Assembly (NCBI GenBank): GCA_934157205.1
Contig: CAKPHJ010000002.1
Location: forward strand, 21,623-85,622
DNA: 64,000 bases
Direction of reading: 5' to 3'
Source of the DNA: an uncultured Clostridia bacterium
GTDB taxonomy: Bacteria; Bacillota; Clostridia; TANB77; CAG-508
The notes beneath the pieces were generated by a model, which saw nothing but the letters and a program-made list of their open reading frames with translations, was not told the DNA's origin and did no database searches. Positions within the stretch are counted from its first letter, which is position 1, and the number at the start of each line of letters is the position of its first letter. The position numbers were made by a program, and so were the translations under genes. Positions 1 to 8,022 of this stretch are shown here, piece by piece.

Positions 1-299
1 GTTTTGTCATAAATTCCTACTATTTTTTTATTATGACTATCTGCATATCCAATTTCATATCCTACTCCCAATGATGGAATTGTAAACTCACCAAAAATAA
101 TATCAGCTTTATTCATTTCTTTTTCTAGTTTTTCAAAAATATCATAGTCTGATACATTTTCTTCATCTTCAATTACAGTATCATCTGCAACTTCTGGATT
201 TAGTACTTCTCCATATTTTGAAAGCTCCTTAATTAGTTTTTTATAATCTTCTAATTTTTCTCTTCCACCATATATTGAACCTGAAAAATATATATTCAT
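1..299 (-). CDS. Nucleoside 2-deoxyribosyltransferase / DNPH1-like nucleotide N-hydrolase (3' end outside window)
   Basis: Partial gene: the start ATG is at 299 and the reading frame runs off the left edge after about 99 codons. The N-terminus MNIYFSGSIYGGREKLEDY and the later segment FGEFTIPSLGVGYEIGYA match the Rossmann-like fold of the nucleoside 2-deoxyribosyltransferase/DNPH1 family, where the early SGSI/GGR loop and the later acidic residue in the GEF..PS.GVG segment bind and cleave the N-glycosidic bond of (deoxy)nucleotides. Family members clean up or salvage nucleotides in the cytoplasm. The 18-base gap to the next gene suggests co-transcription. Substrate cannot be told from sequence. 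Confidence 0.75.
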   Translation of the reverse strand, partial: MNIYFSGSIYGGREKLEDYKKLIKELSKYGEVLNPEVADDTVIEDEENVSDYDIFEKLEKEMNKADIIFGEFTIPSLGVGYEIGYADSHNKKIVGIYDK

Positions 300-317
300 T
301 TTTTCATTCTCTCTTTC

Positions 318-1010
318 TTATGCTTGTCTAGGGTCTATTTTCTTAACAGCTTCATCAAATCTTCCATATTTTCCAGAAGCTTTTTCTATTGCTTGCATTG
401 GATCCATTCCTGCTTTTATGTTATCCATCATTTTTCCAATATGTACATATTTATAACCAATAATTTGATCGTCTTTATCTAAACCTAATTCTACAATATA
501 TCCTTCTGCTAAATTCAAATATCTTGGTCCTTTTAAGCTACTAGAGTAAATAGTACCTACTTGTGATGTATGTCCTTTTCCTAAGTCTTCAAGACCTGCT
601 CCTACTGGAAGTCCTCCTTCTGAAAAAGCTGTTTGTGTTCTTCCATATACTATTTGAAGGAATAACTCTCTCATTGCAGTATTTATAGCATCACATACTA
701 AGTCTGTGTTTAATGCTTCTAAAATTGTTTTTCCTGTTAAAATTTCTCCAGCCATAGCTGCAGAGTGTGTCATTCCTGAACATCCTACTGTTTCTATTAA
801 CGCTTCTTGGATAATTCCATCTTTTACATTTAAAGTTAATTTACATGCTCCTTGTTGTGGTGCACACCATCCTATACCGTGTGTTAAACCAGAAATATCT
901 TTTATTTCTTTAGCTTTAACCCATTTTCCTTCTTCAGGAATTGGTGCTGGACCATGGTCTACTCCTTTTTTTACAACACACATATCTTCTAATTCTTTTG
1001 AATAAATCAT
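318..1010 (-). CDS. NifU/IscU-like iron-sulfur cluster scaffold protein
   Basis: 230 aa protein. I place the start at ATG 1010 (MIYSKELEDM) because AAAGGAG lies 8 bases upstream, whereas the upstream in-frame ATG at 1028 has no ribosome binding site. The segments GIGWCAPQQGACKLTL, ETVGCSGMTHSAAMAGE and a conserved Cys in DLVCDAIN resemble the long NifU-like scaffold proteins of anaerobic Firmicutes, whose cysteines hold transient Fe-S clusters. In many Clostridia this protein neighbours a GGGtGRT-family gene; that partner is not visible here, though it could lie left of the window. Function is by family only. Confidence 0.72.
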   Translation of the reverse strand: MIYSKELEDMCVVKKGVDHGPAPIPEEGKWVKAKEIKDISGLTHGIGWCAPQQGACKLTLNVKDGIIQEALIETVGCSGMTHSAAMAGEILTGKTILEALNTDLVCDAINTAMRELFLQIVYGRTQTAFSEGGLPVGAGLEDLGKGHTSQVGTIYSSSLKGPRYLNLAEGYIVELGLDKDDQIIGYKYVHIGKMMDNIKAGMDPMQAIEKASGKYGRFDEAVKKIDPRQA

Positions 1011-1090
1011 TTTAATTGCTCCTTTCATTATTTCATTATATTATTATTTATAAGAACTTGAATATTCACAAGTTCTTATAATTAAAACCT

Positions 1091-1744
1091 TTATTTTTTC
1101 TTATATAAAATTTGATTTATATTTTCGTCTGTTTCGGTTTCATTAAAGTCATAATTATCAGTTGTATAACCTACTATATTTTCAATATTTCTAATATATA
1201 TACCTGTTTCATATGTTTCTTTTCTACCTAAAACCTTAATGTTGGAATCATACTTTTTTAATATTTCTTTTTCTTCTTTACTCATTTGTGACTGTGTTAT
1301 GCCAAGATTTTTATGTCTCCATATTACATGTCTTGCATAACTTGAAATTTCAGAATTTATTAAATCTGTATAGTCATATTCAACTTTAAATTTCAAATTA
1401 TATATTGACATAGTAATATTACTCCAGATTTCTGTTTCTCCATTTTTTTTAAATTCTTCTCTTATTTCTTTTATTCTATTATATAAAATATCTACTAATT
1501 TCATGTATTGCATTTCATCTAAATTAAATTTAGATGGTATTTCATAAACATTTACAGGATTTTTTTTAAAAATCCCCTTTGGAATATAATAGAAAAATAA
1601 TTCACCTGTTTTTCTATTTTTATCTGGTTTATCTAATACAGAACTATATAAGTAAAGCTTTTCCCATTTTTCAGGTATCATATAGTATAATCTTCGTTGT
1701 ATATCTTCATATAATTGCTTTATCTTTTTTGTATGGTTTAGCAT
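1091..1744 (-). CDS. YezG-family (DUF600) immunity-type protein
   Basis: 217 aa soluble protein. The N-terminal segment IPEKWEKLYLYSSV, the central GELFFYYIPKG and the late VIWRHKNLG match the YezG/DUF600 family, whose studied members are antitoxins/immunity proteins against nuclease-type YeeF-like (LXG) toxins. No toxin gene stands next to it here, so it may be an orphan immunity gene. It lies only 8 bases downstream of gpmI and is probably read from the glycolytic operon. An AAGGA sequence lies 11 bases before the ATG. The charged C-terminal tail after the family core (about residues 170-217) is longer than usual. Confidence 0.75.
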   Translation of the reverse strand: MLNHTKKIKQLYEDIQRRLYYMIPEKWEKLYLYSSVLDKPDKNRKTGELFFYYIPKGIFKKNPVNVYEIPSKFNLDEMQYMKLVDILYNRIKEIREEFKKNGETEIWSNITMSIYNLKFKVEYDYTDLINSEISSYARHVIWRHKNLGITQSQMSKEEKEILKKYDSNIKVLGRKETYETGIYIRNIENIVGYTTDNYDFNETETDENINQILYKKK

Positions 1745-1751
1745 ATCGATT

Positions 1752-3293
1752 TTATTCCTTATCTAATAAACTTTCACCAGTCATTTCTTCTGGTTTTTCA
1801 AGATTCATTAAATCAAGCATTGTTGGTGCTAAGTCAGCTAATTTGCCACCTTCTCTTAGTTTAAAGTTTTTATTTGGAGTTACTAAAATAAGTGGTACAG
1901 GATTTGTTGTATGAGCTGTATGTGGTTCACCTGTGCTGTAATCTATCATTTGTTCTGCATTTCCATGATCAGCTGTTATTAACATATTTCCTTGTTTTTC
2001 TTCTACTAATTCTACTACTTTTCCAACACACTCATCTATTGCTTGTACTGCTTTTATAGCAGCATCTAAACTACCTGTATGTCCAACCATATCAGTATTT
2101 GCATAATTTAATATTATACAGTCAAATTTATCTTCTTTTATTGCTTCTAATACTTTTTCCGTTACTTCATATGCACTCATTTCTGGTTTCATGTCATATG
2201 TTTCTACTTTTGGAGATGGCACAAGAATTCTTTCTTCTCCTTCATATTGTTTTTCTTCTCCTCCATTAAAGAAGAATGTAACATGTGCATATTTTTCTGT
2301 TTCAGCTATACGAAGTTGTGTATAACCTTTTTTGCTTATATATTCTCCAAATGTATTGTGTAAAGGTTCTTTTTTAAATGCAATGTGTACATTTGGTAAT
2401 GTTTCGTCATAATTTGTAAAACAAACAAAATATAAATTTAATCCTTTTTTAGTTTCAAAGCCGTCAAAATTGTCATCAACTAAAGCTCGAGTTATTTCTC
2501 TTGCTCTGTCTGGTCTAAAGTTAAAGAAAATTACTGAATCATTTTCTTCTATTTTAGCTATTGGTTCTTCACCATTACATATAACTGTTGGTTCAACAAA
2601 TTCATCAAATACTTCTTTTTGATATGAATCTTCAATTGCTTTTATTGTGCTTCCAGCTTTGTTTCCTTCTCCTTTAACAAGAGCATCATAGCATTTTTTA
2701 ACTCTTTCCCATCTTTTATCTCTGTCCATACTATAAAATCTTCCAGATATACTTGCTATTTTTCCAATTCCTTTTTCGTCCATTTTTTCTTGTAATTGTA
2801 CTATATAGCCTTCAGCAGAAGCAGGTGGTGTATCTCTTCCGTCTAAAAAACAATGAACATATACATTTTCAAAGTCTCTTCTTTTTGCCATTTCTAATAG
2901 TCCATAAAGATGTCTGTTGTGACTATGAACACCTCCGTCAGAAACTAATCCTAATATATGCAATTTTGAATTGTGCTTTTTGCAGTTTTCTATTGCAGCT
3001 ATAAATTCTGGATTTGAGAAAAATTCTCCACTTTCTATTGATTTTGTAATTCTTGTTAATTCTTGATATACTATTCTTCCAGCTCCAATATTTGTATGTC
3101 CAACTTCTGAATTACCCATTTGTCCTTCTGGTAATCCAACAGCTAATCCACTTGTAAATATTTGAGTATTTGAATATTTTTTCATTAGTTTGTCAATATT
3201 AGGTGTATTGGCTAATTTTATAGCATTTCCTTCTTTGTTTGGATTTATTCCAAAACCATCTAATATCATTAGCATTGTTAATTTGTCTTTCAT
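1752..3293 (-). CDS. gpmI: 2,3-bisphosphoglycerate-independent phosphoglycerate mutase
   Basis: 513 aa, the usual length for the enzyme that converts 3-phosphoglycerate to 2-phosphoglycerate in glycolysis. Metal ligand Asp12 (LDGFG) and the nucleophilic Ser62 in GNSEVGHTNIG are present, and the C-terminal ADHGNAEQM and HTAHTTNPVPL segments supply further metal ligands of the alkaline-phosphatase fold. It is third in a pgk-tpiA-gpmI operon, with a 28-base gap after tpiA. An AAGGGA ribosome binding site precedes the ATG. Confidence 0.97.
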   Translation of the reverse strand: MKDKLTMLMILDGFGINPNKEGNAIKLANTPNIDKLMKKYSNTQIFTSGLAVGLPEGQMGNSEVGHTNIGAGRIVYQELTRITKSIESGEFFSNPEFIAAIENCKKHNSKLHILGLVSDGGVHSHNRHLYGLLEMAKRRDFENVYVHCFLDGRDTPPASAEGYIVQLQEKMDEKGIGKIASISGRFYSMDRDKRWERVKKCYDALVKGEGNKAGSTIKAIEDSYQKEVFDEFVEPTVICNGEEPIAKIEENDSVIFFNFRPDRAREITRALVDDNFDGFETKKGLNLYFVCFTNYDETLPNVHIAFKKEPLHNTFGEYISKKGYTQLRIAETEKYAHVTFFFNGGEEKQYEGEERILVPSPKVETYDMKPEMSAYEVTEKVLEAIKEDKFDCIILNYANTDMVGHTGSLDAAIKAVQAIDECVGKVVELVEEKQGNMLITADHGNAEQMIDYSTGEPHTAHTTNPVPLILVTPNKNFKLREGGKLADLAPTMLDLMNLEKPEEMTGESLLDKE

Positions 3294-3321
3294 TTATTTC
3301 ATTCCCTTCTAATGATTTATA

Positions 3322-4074
3322 TTATTTGTCAAAGTTAACTATTTTACTAAATTCTTCTGCTTTTAAGCTTGCTCCTCCAACTAGTCCTCCATCTATGTCT
3401 GACATTTCAAATAGTTCTTTGCTGTTTCCGCTTTTTACACTTCCACCATATTGTATTATAACTCTATTTGCTGTTTCTTGTCCATAAATTTCAGAAATTT
3501 TATTTCTAATTGATTTTATACTTTCATTTGCATCTTCCTTTGTTGCTGTTTTTCCTGTTCCGATTGCCCAAATTGGTTCATATGCAATTATTGTATTTTC
3601 AACTTGTTCTTTTTCTAATCCTTCAAGTGCTAATTTAGTTTGATTTGTTATTATTTCTATTGTTTTTCCATTTTCTCTTTGTTCTAATGTTTCTCCAACA
3701 CACACTATTGGTTTTAAACCATATTTAAATGAAGCTTTTACTTTTTTATTTACACTTTCATCTGTTTCGTTAAAATATTGTCTTCTTTCTGAATGACCTA
3801 TTATTACATATTCAACATTTATTGATTTTAACATTTTTCCTGAAACTTCACCTGTATATGCTCCTGTTTCTTCAAAATGCATATTTTGTGCTCCTATTTT
3901 TATATTTGTATCTTGTGCAGTTAATAATGCATAAAATAAATCAGTATATGGTACACATAATATAACTTCATTTTTTGTATCTTTAACTAATGGAGCTAAT
4001 TCTTCTATAAATGCCATTGCTTCATTTGGAAGCATGTTCATCTTCCAGTTTCCTGCTATTACTTTTTTTCTCAT
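3322..4074 (-). CDS. tpiA: Triose-phosphate isomerase
   Basis: 250 aa TIM barrel that interconverts dihydroxyacetone phosphate and glyceraldehyde 3-phosphate. The substrate-binding Lys in AGNWKMN (residues 7-13), the catalytic His in IIGHSERR, the catalytic Glu in AYEPIWAIGTGKTA and the phosphate loop GGSVKSGN are all present. It sits between pgk (29-base gap) and gpmI in the glycolytic operon, with AAAGGA ahead of the ATG. Confidence 0.98.
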   Translation of the reverse strand: MRKKVIAGNWKMNMLPNEAMAFIEELAPLVKDTKNEVILCVPYTDLFYALLTAQDTNIKIGAQNMHFEETGAYTGEVSGKMLKSINVEYVIIGHSERRQYFNETDESVNKKVKASFKYGLKPIVCVGETLEQRENGKTIEIITNQTKLALEGLEKEQVENTIIAYEPIWAIGTGKTATKEDANESIKSIRNKISEIYGQETANRVIIQYGGSVKSGNSKELFEMSDIDGGLVGGASLKAEEFSKIVNFDK

Positions 4075-4103
4075 TATAAATTGTCCTTTCTTTTTTACAA
4101 TTA

Positions 4104-5288
4104 TTATTTATCTAATAAGCATTCTATTCCAGGTAATTTTTTTCCTTCTAAAAATTCTAATGATGCTCCTCCACCTGTTGATATATGTGTCATTTTATTT
4201 TCTAATCCAGCTTTTTTTACTGCTGCTGCTGAATCTCCACCACCTATTATAGTTACTGCATCTATTTGAGATAAAGTTTTTGCTATTGCATTTGTTCCTA
4301 TTGCAAATTGATCAAACTCAAATAATCCTAAAGGTCCATTCCATACAACTGTTTTTGCTTTTCTTATTTCTTCTTCAAAGATTTTTATTGTTTCTTCTCC
4401 AATATCAAATCCTTCCCAGTCTGAAGGTATTTCATTATATTTTACTGTTTTGCTTTCTGTGTCTTCTTTAAATTCTTTACCAACTTTTGTATCTACAGGA
4501 AGCATTAATTTTACACCTTTTTCTTTTGCTTTTTGCATTGCTTCTCTAGCTAAATCTAATTTGTCTAATTCACATATTGAATTTCCAACTTCATAACCTT
4601 GTGCCTTAAAAAATGTATATGCCATTCCACCACCGATTATTAATGTATCTACTTTTTCTAGTAAACTATCTATAACACCTATTTTATCAGATACTTTTGC
4701 TCCTCCTAAAATAGCTACAAATGGTCTTTCTGGATTTGTAACTGCTGCACCTAAAAATTTAAGTTCTTTTTCAATTAATAATCCTGCTACAGCTGGTAAA
4801 AATTTTGCAACACCTGCTGTTGATGCATGAGCTCTGTGTACAGTTCCAAATGCATCACTTACATATATTTCTGCCATACTAGCTAATTCTTTAGCAAAAT
4901 TTTCGTCATTATCTGTTTCTTCTCTATGGAATCTTACATTCTCAAGTAACATTATTTGACCATTTTTAAGTTCTTTGGCTTTTGATTTTGCATCTTCACC
5001 AATAACATCTTTTGCCATAATAACTTCTTTATTTAATAATCTTGAAAGTTCTTTTGCAACTGGTTTTAATGAAAATTCTTCTTTAAATTCTCCCTTTGGT
5101 CTTCCTAAATGTGAGCAAAGTATTATTGCACAATTTTCGTTCAATAAGTATTTTATTGTAGGTAGTGCTGAAACTATTCTTGTATTGTCTGTTATGTTTC
5201 TTTGTTCGTCCATTGGTACATTAAAGTCACAACGTACTAATACTTTTTTTTCTTTTAAATTAATATCTTTTATTGTTTTTTTATTCAT
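4104..5288 (-). CDS. pgk: Phosphoglycerate kinase
   Basis: 394 aa, normal family length. The N-terminal substrate site VRCDFNVP (about residues 18-25), HLGRPKGE, the hinge/nucleotide segment GGAKVSDKIGV and the C-terminal GGGDSAAAV and STGGGASLEFLEG loops are intact. It makes ATP from 1,3-bisphosphoglycerate. It is the first gene of the pgk-tpiA-gpmI operon in this window; no gapA precedes it. AAGGAGG lies 8 bases before the ATG. Confidence 0.98.
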   Translation of the reverse strand: MNKKTIKDINLKEKKVLVRCDFNVPMDEQRNITDNTRIVSALPTIKYLLNENCAIILCSHLGRPKGEFKEEFSLKPVAKELSRLLNKEVIMAKDVIGEDAKSKAKELKNGQIMLLENVRFHREETDNDENFAKELASMAEIYVSDAFGTVHRAHASTAGVAKFLPAVAGLLIEKELKFLGAAVTNPERPFVAILGGAKVSDKIGVIDSLLEKVDTLIIGGGMAYTFFKAQGYEVGNSICELDKLDLAREAMQKAKEKGVKLMLPVDTKVGKEFKEDTESKTVKYNEIPSDWEGFDIGEETIKIFEEEIRKAKTVVWNGPLGLFEFDQFAIGTNAIAKTLSQIDAVTIIGGGDSAAAVKKAGLENKMTHISTGGGASLEFLEGKKLPGIECLLDK

Positions 5289-5320
5289 GTTAGATTCCTC
5301 CTTAATTTTAGTATTATCAT

Positions 5321-5347
5321 TTTATAACAAAAATATTTAAATTTCAA
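5321..5347 (-). promoter_or_regulatory. Possible sigma-A promoter of the pgk operon
   Basis: On the minus strand TTGAAA (5342-5347) and TATAAA (5321-5326) are 15 bases apart, about 35 bases upstream of pgk. The spacing is short, so this is a weak call. If correct, the structured element at 5415-5595 lies upstream of the promoter and is not part of the pgk leader. Confidence 0.35.
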
Positions 5348-5376
5348 GGCTATTTTTATAATAAGTTTCTAAAAAC

Positions 5377-5632
5377 GTTACAGGATAATGGTTTAGAAAA
5401 AAATTAATAAAAAAAACATTGAAAATATAATTTTCAAATTCAATGACGAATGTGAATGGAAAAATTTTAGAAATTCTTACGAAATTTTCTGGAAAGAGTT
5501 CGCGTATAGCGGAAGGGTGCCAGAAAATAAGTTAGAATTTCTTATATTTTGTAATAAGCCGAGGAATTGATATTTTAAAATTATATTTCAATGTTTTTAA
5601 TAAATAAATATTAAAAACCCTTATCCTGTAAC
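5377..5632. repeat. Outer inverted repeats flanking structured element copy 1
   Basis: GTTACAGGATAATGGTTT at 5377-5394 is repeated inverted at 5614-5632 with one mismatch (GTTACAGGATAAGGGTTT on the other strand). The two arms enclose the 181-base structured element. Such arms are what a small non-autonomous transposon (MITE) or a long closing stem would show. Copy 2 has only a degenerate counterpart. The intergenic space 5289-5642 holds nothing else that I see besides the candidate pgk promoter. Confidence 0.6.
5415..5595. ncRNA. Conserved structured element, copy 1 (candidate non-coding RNA)
   Basis: A 181-base intergenic sequence almost identical to 41927-42109. A 20-base terminal stem (AACATTG... 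pairing with ...CAATGTT) encloses a nested imperfect hairpin (AGAAATTCTTAC with GTTAGAATTTCT, then TTTTCTGG with CCAGAAAA) whose loop carries the only GC-rich stretch nearby, AGTTCGCGTATAGCGGAAGG, itself foldable (TTCGC/GCGGA). Terminal-stem base 2 is A:T here and G:C in copy 2, a compensatory change. T-runs follow the stem on both strands, so the transcribed strand is uncertain. No ORF fits. It could be a stand-alone structured RNA or a MITE core. Confidence 0.65.
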
Positions 5633-5642
5633 CTAAAAATCA

Positions 5643-5999
5643 TTATTTTTGGTAACCAATTATTGTATCTACATCTATTAATATTTCGGTATTTTCATCT
5701 GAATCTTCATTAACTTTTAATGTTTCTTTTCCATCATTTTCAGTAATTGTTCCATACTTTTCTAATATTGCTTTAGCTTCACTATTGTTCAAATCTCTTC
5801 CTTTTTTTATTTTTTCATTATATATATCTGCCTCAATTTTTTCTATAATGCTTTCCTTTTGAGCTTCTGCTGTTTTTTCTTTTGTTTCTTTTATGGTACC
5901 TTTATTTATATTTCCTATAGAAACACCTGCTATTATTATAAGTACAATTATAGTTGTAACTAAAGCTACAAGTGTTACTCCTTTTTCACTATTTTTCAT
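5643..5999 (-). CDS. Type IV pilin/pseudopilin-like protein
   Basis: 118 aa. After a short basic leader (MKNSEKG) comes VTLVALVTTIIVLIIIAGVSI, the hydrophobic helix of prepilin-like proteins common in gut Clostridia; cleavage would follow Gly7. The usual Glu at position +5 is absent (Ala), as in many of these clostridial variants. The rest is a lysine/glutamate-rich helix and a small globular tail. No other pilus gene is nearby, so its assembly partners lie elsewhere. It could be any exported protein using a prepilin peptidase. Confidence 0.65.
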   Translation of the reverse strand: MKNSEKGVTLVALVTTIIVLIIIAGVSIGNINKGTIKETKEKTAEAQKESIIEKIEADIYNEKIKKGRDLNNSEAKAILEKYGTITENDGKETLKVNEDSDENTEILIDVDTIIGYQK

Positions 6000-6033
6000 A
6001 TTTTTTCTTTCTCTTTTATTTAAAGAGCCCCCT

Positions 6034-8007
6034 TTATATTAGTTCATGTTTTATCATTTTTTCTAATACTATTATAAACATTGAATGTGACCAGCCTAGT
6101 CCAATTACCCAATTTGGTTTCATTGTATTATTATCTATTTGTTCTCCAAGATAATAATGCTTTCCAGCTGTTTTTACAACAAAATCAAATGTTTCTTTTG
6201 CTTTTTCTTTTTCGCCTGCTTCTATATAGTATAATGTCATCCAAAGATTAGCTATTGGCCATGGATTTCCATTCATATAGTTATCATATTCAAATCTTTG
6301 GTATCCACCTGTATATGTTCTTAAAGATAAATTTATTCTATCTATTGTATTTACAATTCTTTTTTCCTTTGGTTTAAATACATAAAAAGGTGTTACTGCT
6401 CCTAATATACTTATATCCATTTTTTTGTCTTCTTGATTTCTAACATATGATTTTTTTTCTTCATCATATAAATTTTTATTAATATATTCTTTTATTTCTG
6501 CTTGTAGTTTTTCTAATGCCATTTCATTTTTACTTATTTTTTCCTCTTTTAGTCTATTCTTTTCAAAATCAGATACTTTGTTACCTAATATTTTATATAT
6601 ATTTAACATACAACCAAAAGCTGAATAAATACTAGCTAATGAATACAAATGAATTCCTTCGTTCATTTCCCAAAGGTCATAACTTATATGATATTTGTGT
6701 TCTTGTTTTTTATTTTCTTTCTCTATTTCTTCTTGAACTTTATCTTTATAAACTTCTTCTTTGTCTTCTAAGCCTAACCAATCTTTTACATATCTTTTTA
6801 GAAAATCCACTGCTTTTTCGCACATTTTTAAGTTTTCTTTTAAAAATTTTTCTGTTCTTGTACATTTATAATGTTCATATACTCCAAATACTACACTTGC
6901 TGTTTCGTCAATTTGATATCCCCAACATGGTGCTAGTTTTCCATCTGTATAAAATCTTTGCTCCCACATGCCATTTTTGCTCTGTGTTTTTTTACAAAAT
7001 ACTTTATAGAATTTTTCTGTTTCTTTCCCCATTTTTAATATGTCTAAAGCTTTTGTAATAAAAACTGCATCTCTTGGCCAACAATATGCATATCTTCCGC
7101 ATTTTGTAAAATCTTCATCTATTTCTGGAGAAGCAATAATTCCACCTGTTTCTTGGTTTGTTAATAACGGAAATAATAAAATACTTCTTTTATATATTTC
7201 GTTTATTTGTTCTTCATAACTATTTTGAGGTGTTTTTATATTTAATGTATTATGTGATTTAAGATATTTTCTCCAATATGATTTAGTATTAGTATATTCT
7301 TTGTTTAAGTCTATCTTTTTTATTCTTTCTACTTCATCTTCCATTTCAGAAATATTTTTGTTTTCATCTATTAATATACAAATTTCTATTGTTCTTTTTT
7401 CATTTGGATTCAATATTCCTAAATCATAGCAAATGCTTGTATCTTTTGACATTCCTATATAGTCTTTGTCATATATTTCACCTCTTTTTATATTTTCTTT
7501 GCTACCATTTATTTGATGTTTTATCACATTGTAACCTTTAGCAAAAGTAGAAAAAGAAAAATCGTGTGCATATTGTAACATTCCACCATCAATTATTTTA
7601 CCGCCAACTAAATTATTTGTGTCAGATAATAGTTCAGAATGAATATAAAAGTCTATATCTAAATTTATTTTGCTTTCATTTACTAAAATATATTTTTTTA
7701 CTAACACATTTTCTTTTATTAATATAAAATCAGTTTGTAATATTTTTAAATTGAAATAAGTATTTGTTACTTCAGTATTTAAAATATTTGTTTCTGGATC
7801 ATAATATTGTCTATATACATTGTTAATATCATCATGCAAATATATTAAATCCGAATTATTTATTTTAACTCCTGTATGGAAAAAATTAATGTATTGTCTA
7901 TTATCCTTGCTTGGAAAATATATTCTTTGCATTTCACCTTTTCTAGTAAATGTTGCAATTATATTTTTATTTCCAATTATTGCTTCATTATAATATTTAT
8001 TACTCAT
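6034..8007 (-). CDS. Glycoside hydrolase family 15 protein (glucoamylase-like)
   Basis: 657 aa, no signal peptide, so cytoplasmic. An N-terminal beta-rich domain (to about residue 270) is followed by the (alpha/alpha)6 barrel with CGRYAYCWPRDAVF, the acid-bearing QIDETASVVFG, YDLWEMNEGIHLYSLASIYSA, and GGYQRFEYDNYMNGNPWPIA near the C-terminus, all typical of GH15 enzymes that release glucose from alpha-glucans or act on trehalose-type substrates. Together with the glycogen phosphorylase at 39.2-41.8 kb it suggests glycogen turnover. An insertion rich in Lys/Glu (around residues 420-440) is unusual. AGGAGG precedes the start. Confidence 0.88.
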   Translation of the reverse strand: MSNKYYNEAIIGNKNIIATFTRKGEMQRIYFPSKDNRQYINFFHTGVKINNSDLIYLHDDINNVYRQYYDPETNILNTEVTNTYFNLKILQTDFILIKENVLVKKYILVNESKINLDIDFYIHSELLSDTNNLVGGKIIDGGMLQYAHDFSFSTFAKGYNVIKHQINGSKENIKRGEIYDKDYIGMSKDTSICYDLGILNPNEKRTIEICILIDENKNISEMEDEVERIKKIDLNKEYTNTKSYWRKYLKSHNTLNIKTPQNSYEEQINEIYKRSILLFPLLTNQETGGIIASPEIDEDFTKCGRYAYCWPRDAVFITKALDILKMGKETEKFYKVFCKKTQSKNGMWEQRFYTDGKLAPCWGYQIDETASVVFGVYEHYKCTRTEKFLKENLKMCEKAVDFLKRYVKDWLGLEDKEEVYKDKVQEEIEKENKKQEHKYHISYDLWEMNEGIHLYSLASIYSAFGCMLNIYKILGNKVSDFEKNRLKEEKISKNEMALEKLQAEIKEYINKNLYDEEKKSYVRNQEDKKMDISILGAVTPFYVFKPKEKRIVNTIDRINLSLRTYTGGYQRFEYDNYMNGNPWPIANLWMTLYYIEAGEKEKAKETFDFVVKTAGKHYYLGEQIDNNTMKPNWVIGLGWSHSMFIIVLEKMIKHELI

Positions 8008-8022
8008 TCTAAACTTTTCCTC

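Noticed and set aside
5415..5595. Riboswitch in the pgk leader
   Set aside because: A candidate promoter lies between element and pgk, and at the second copy a strong glgP promoter lies between element and gene.
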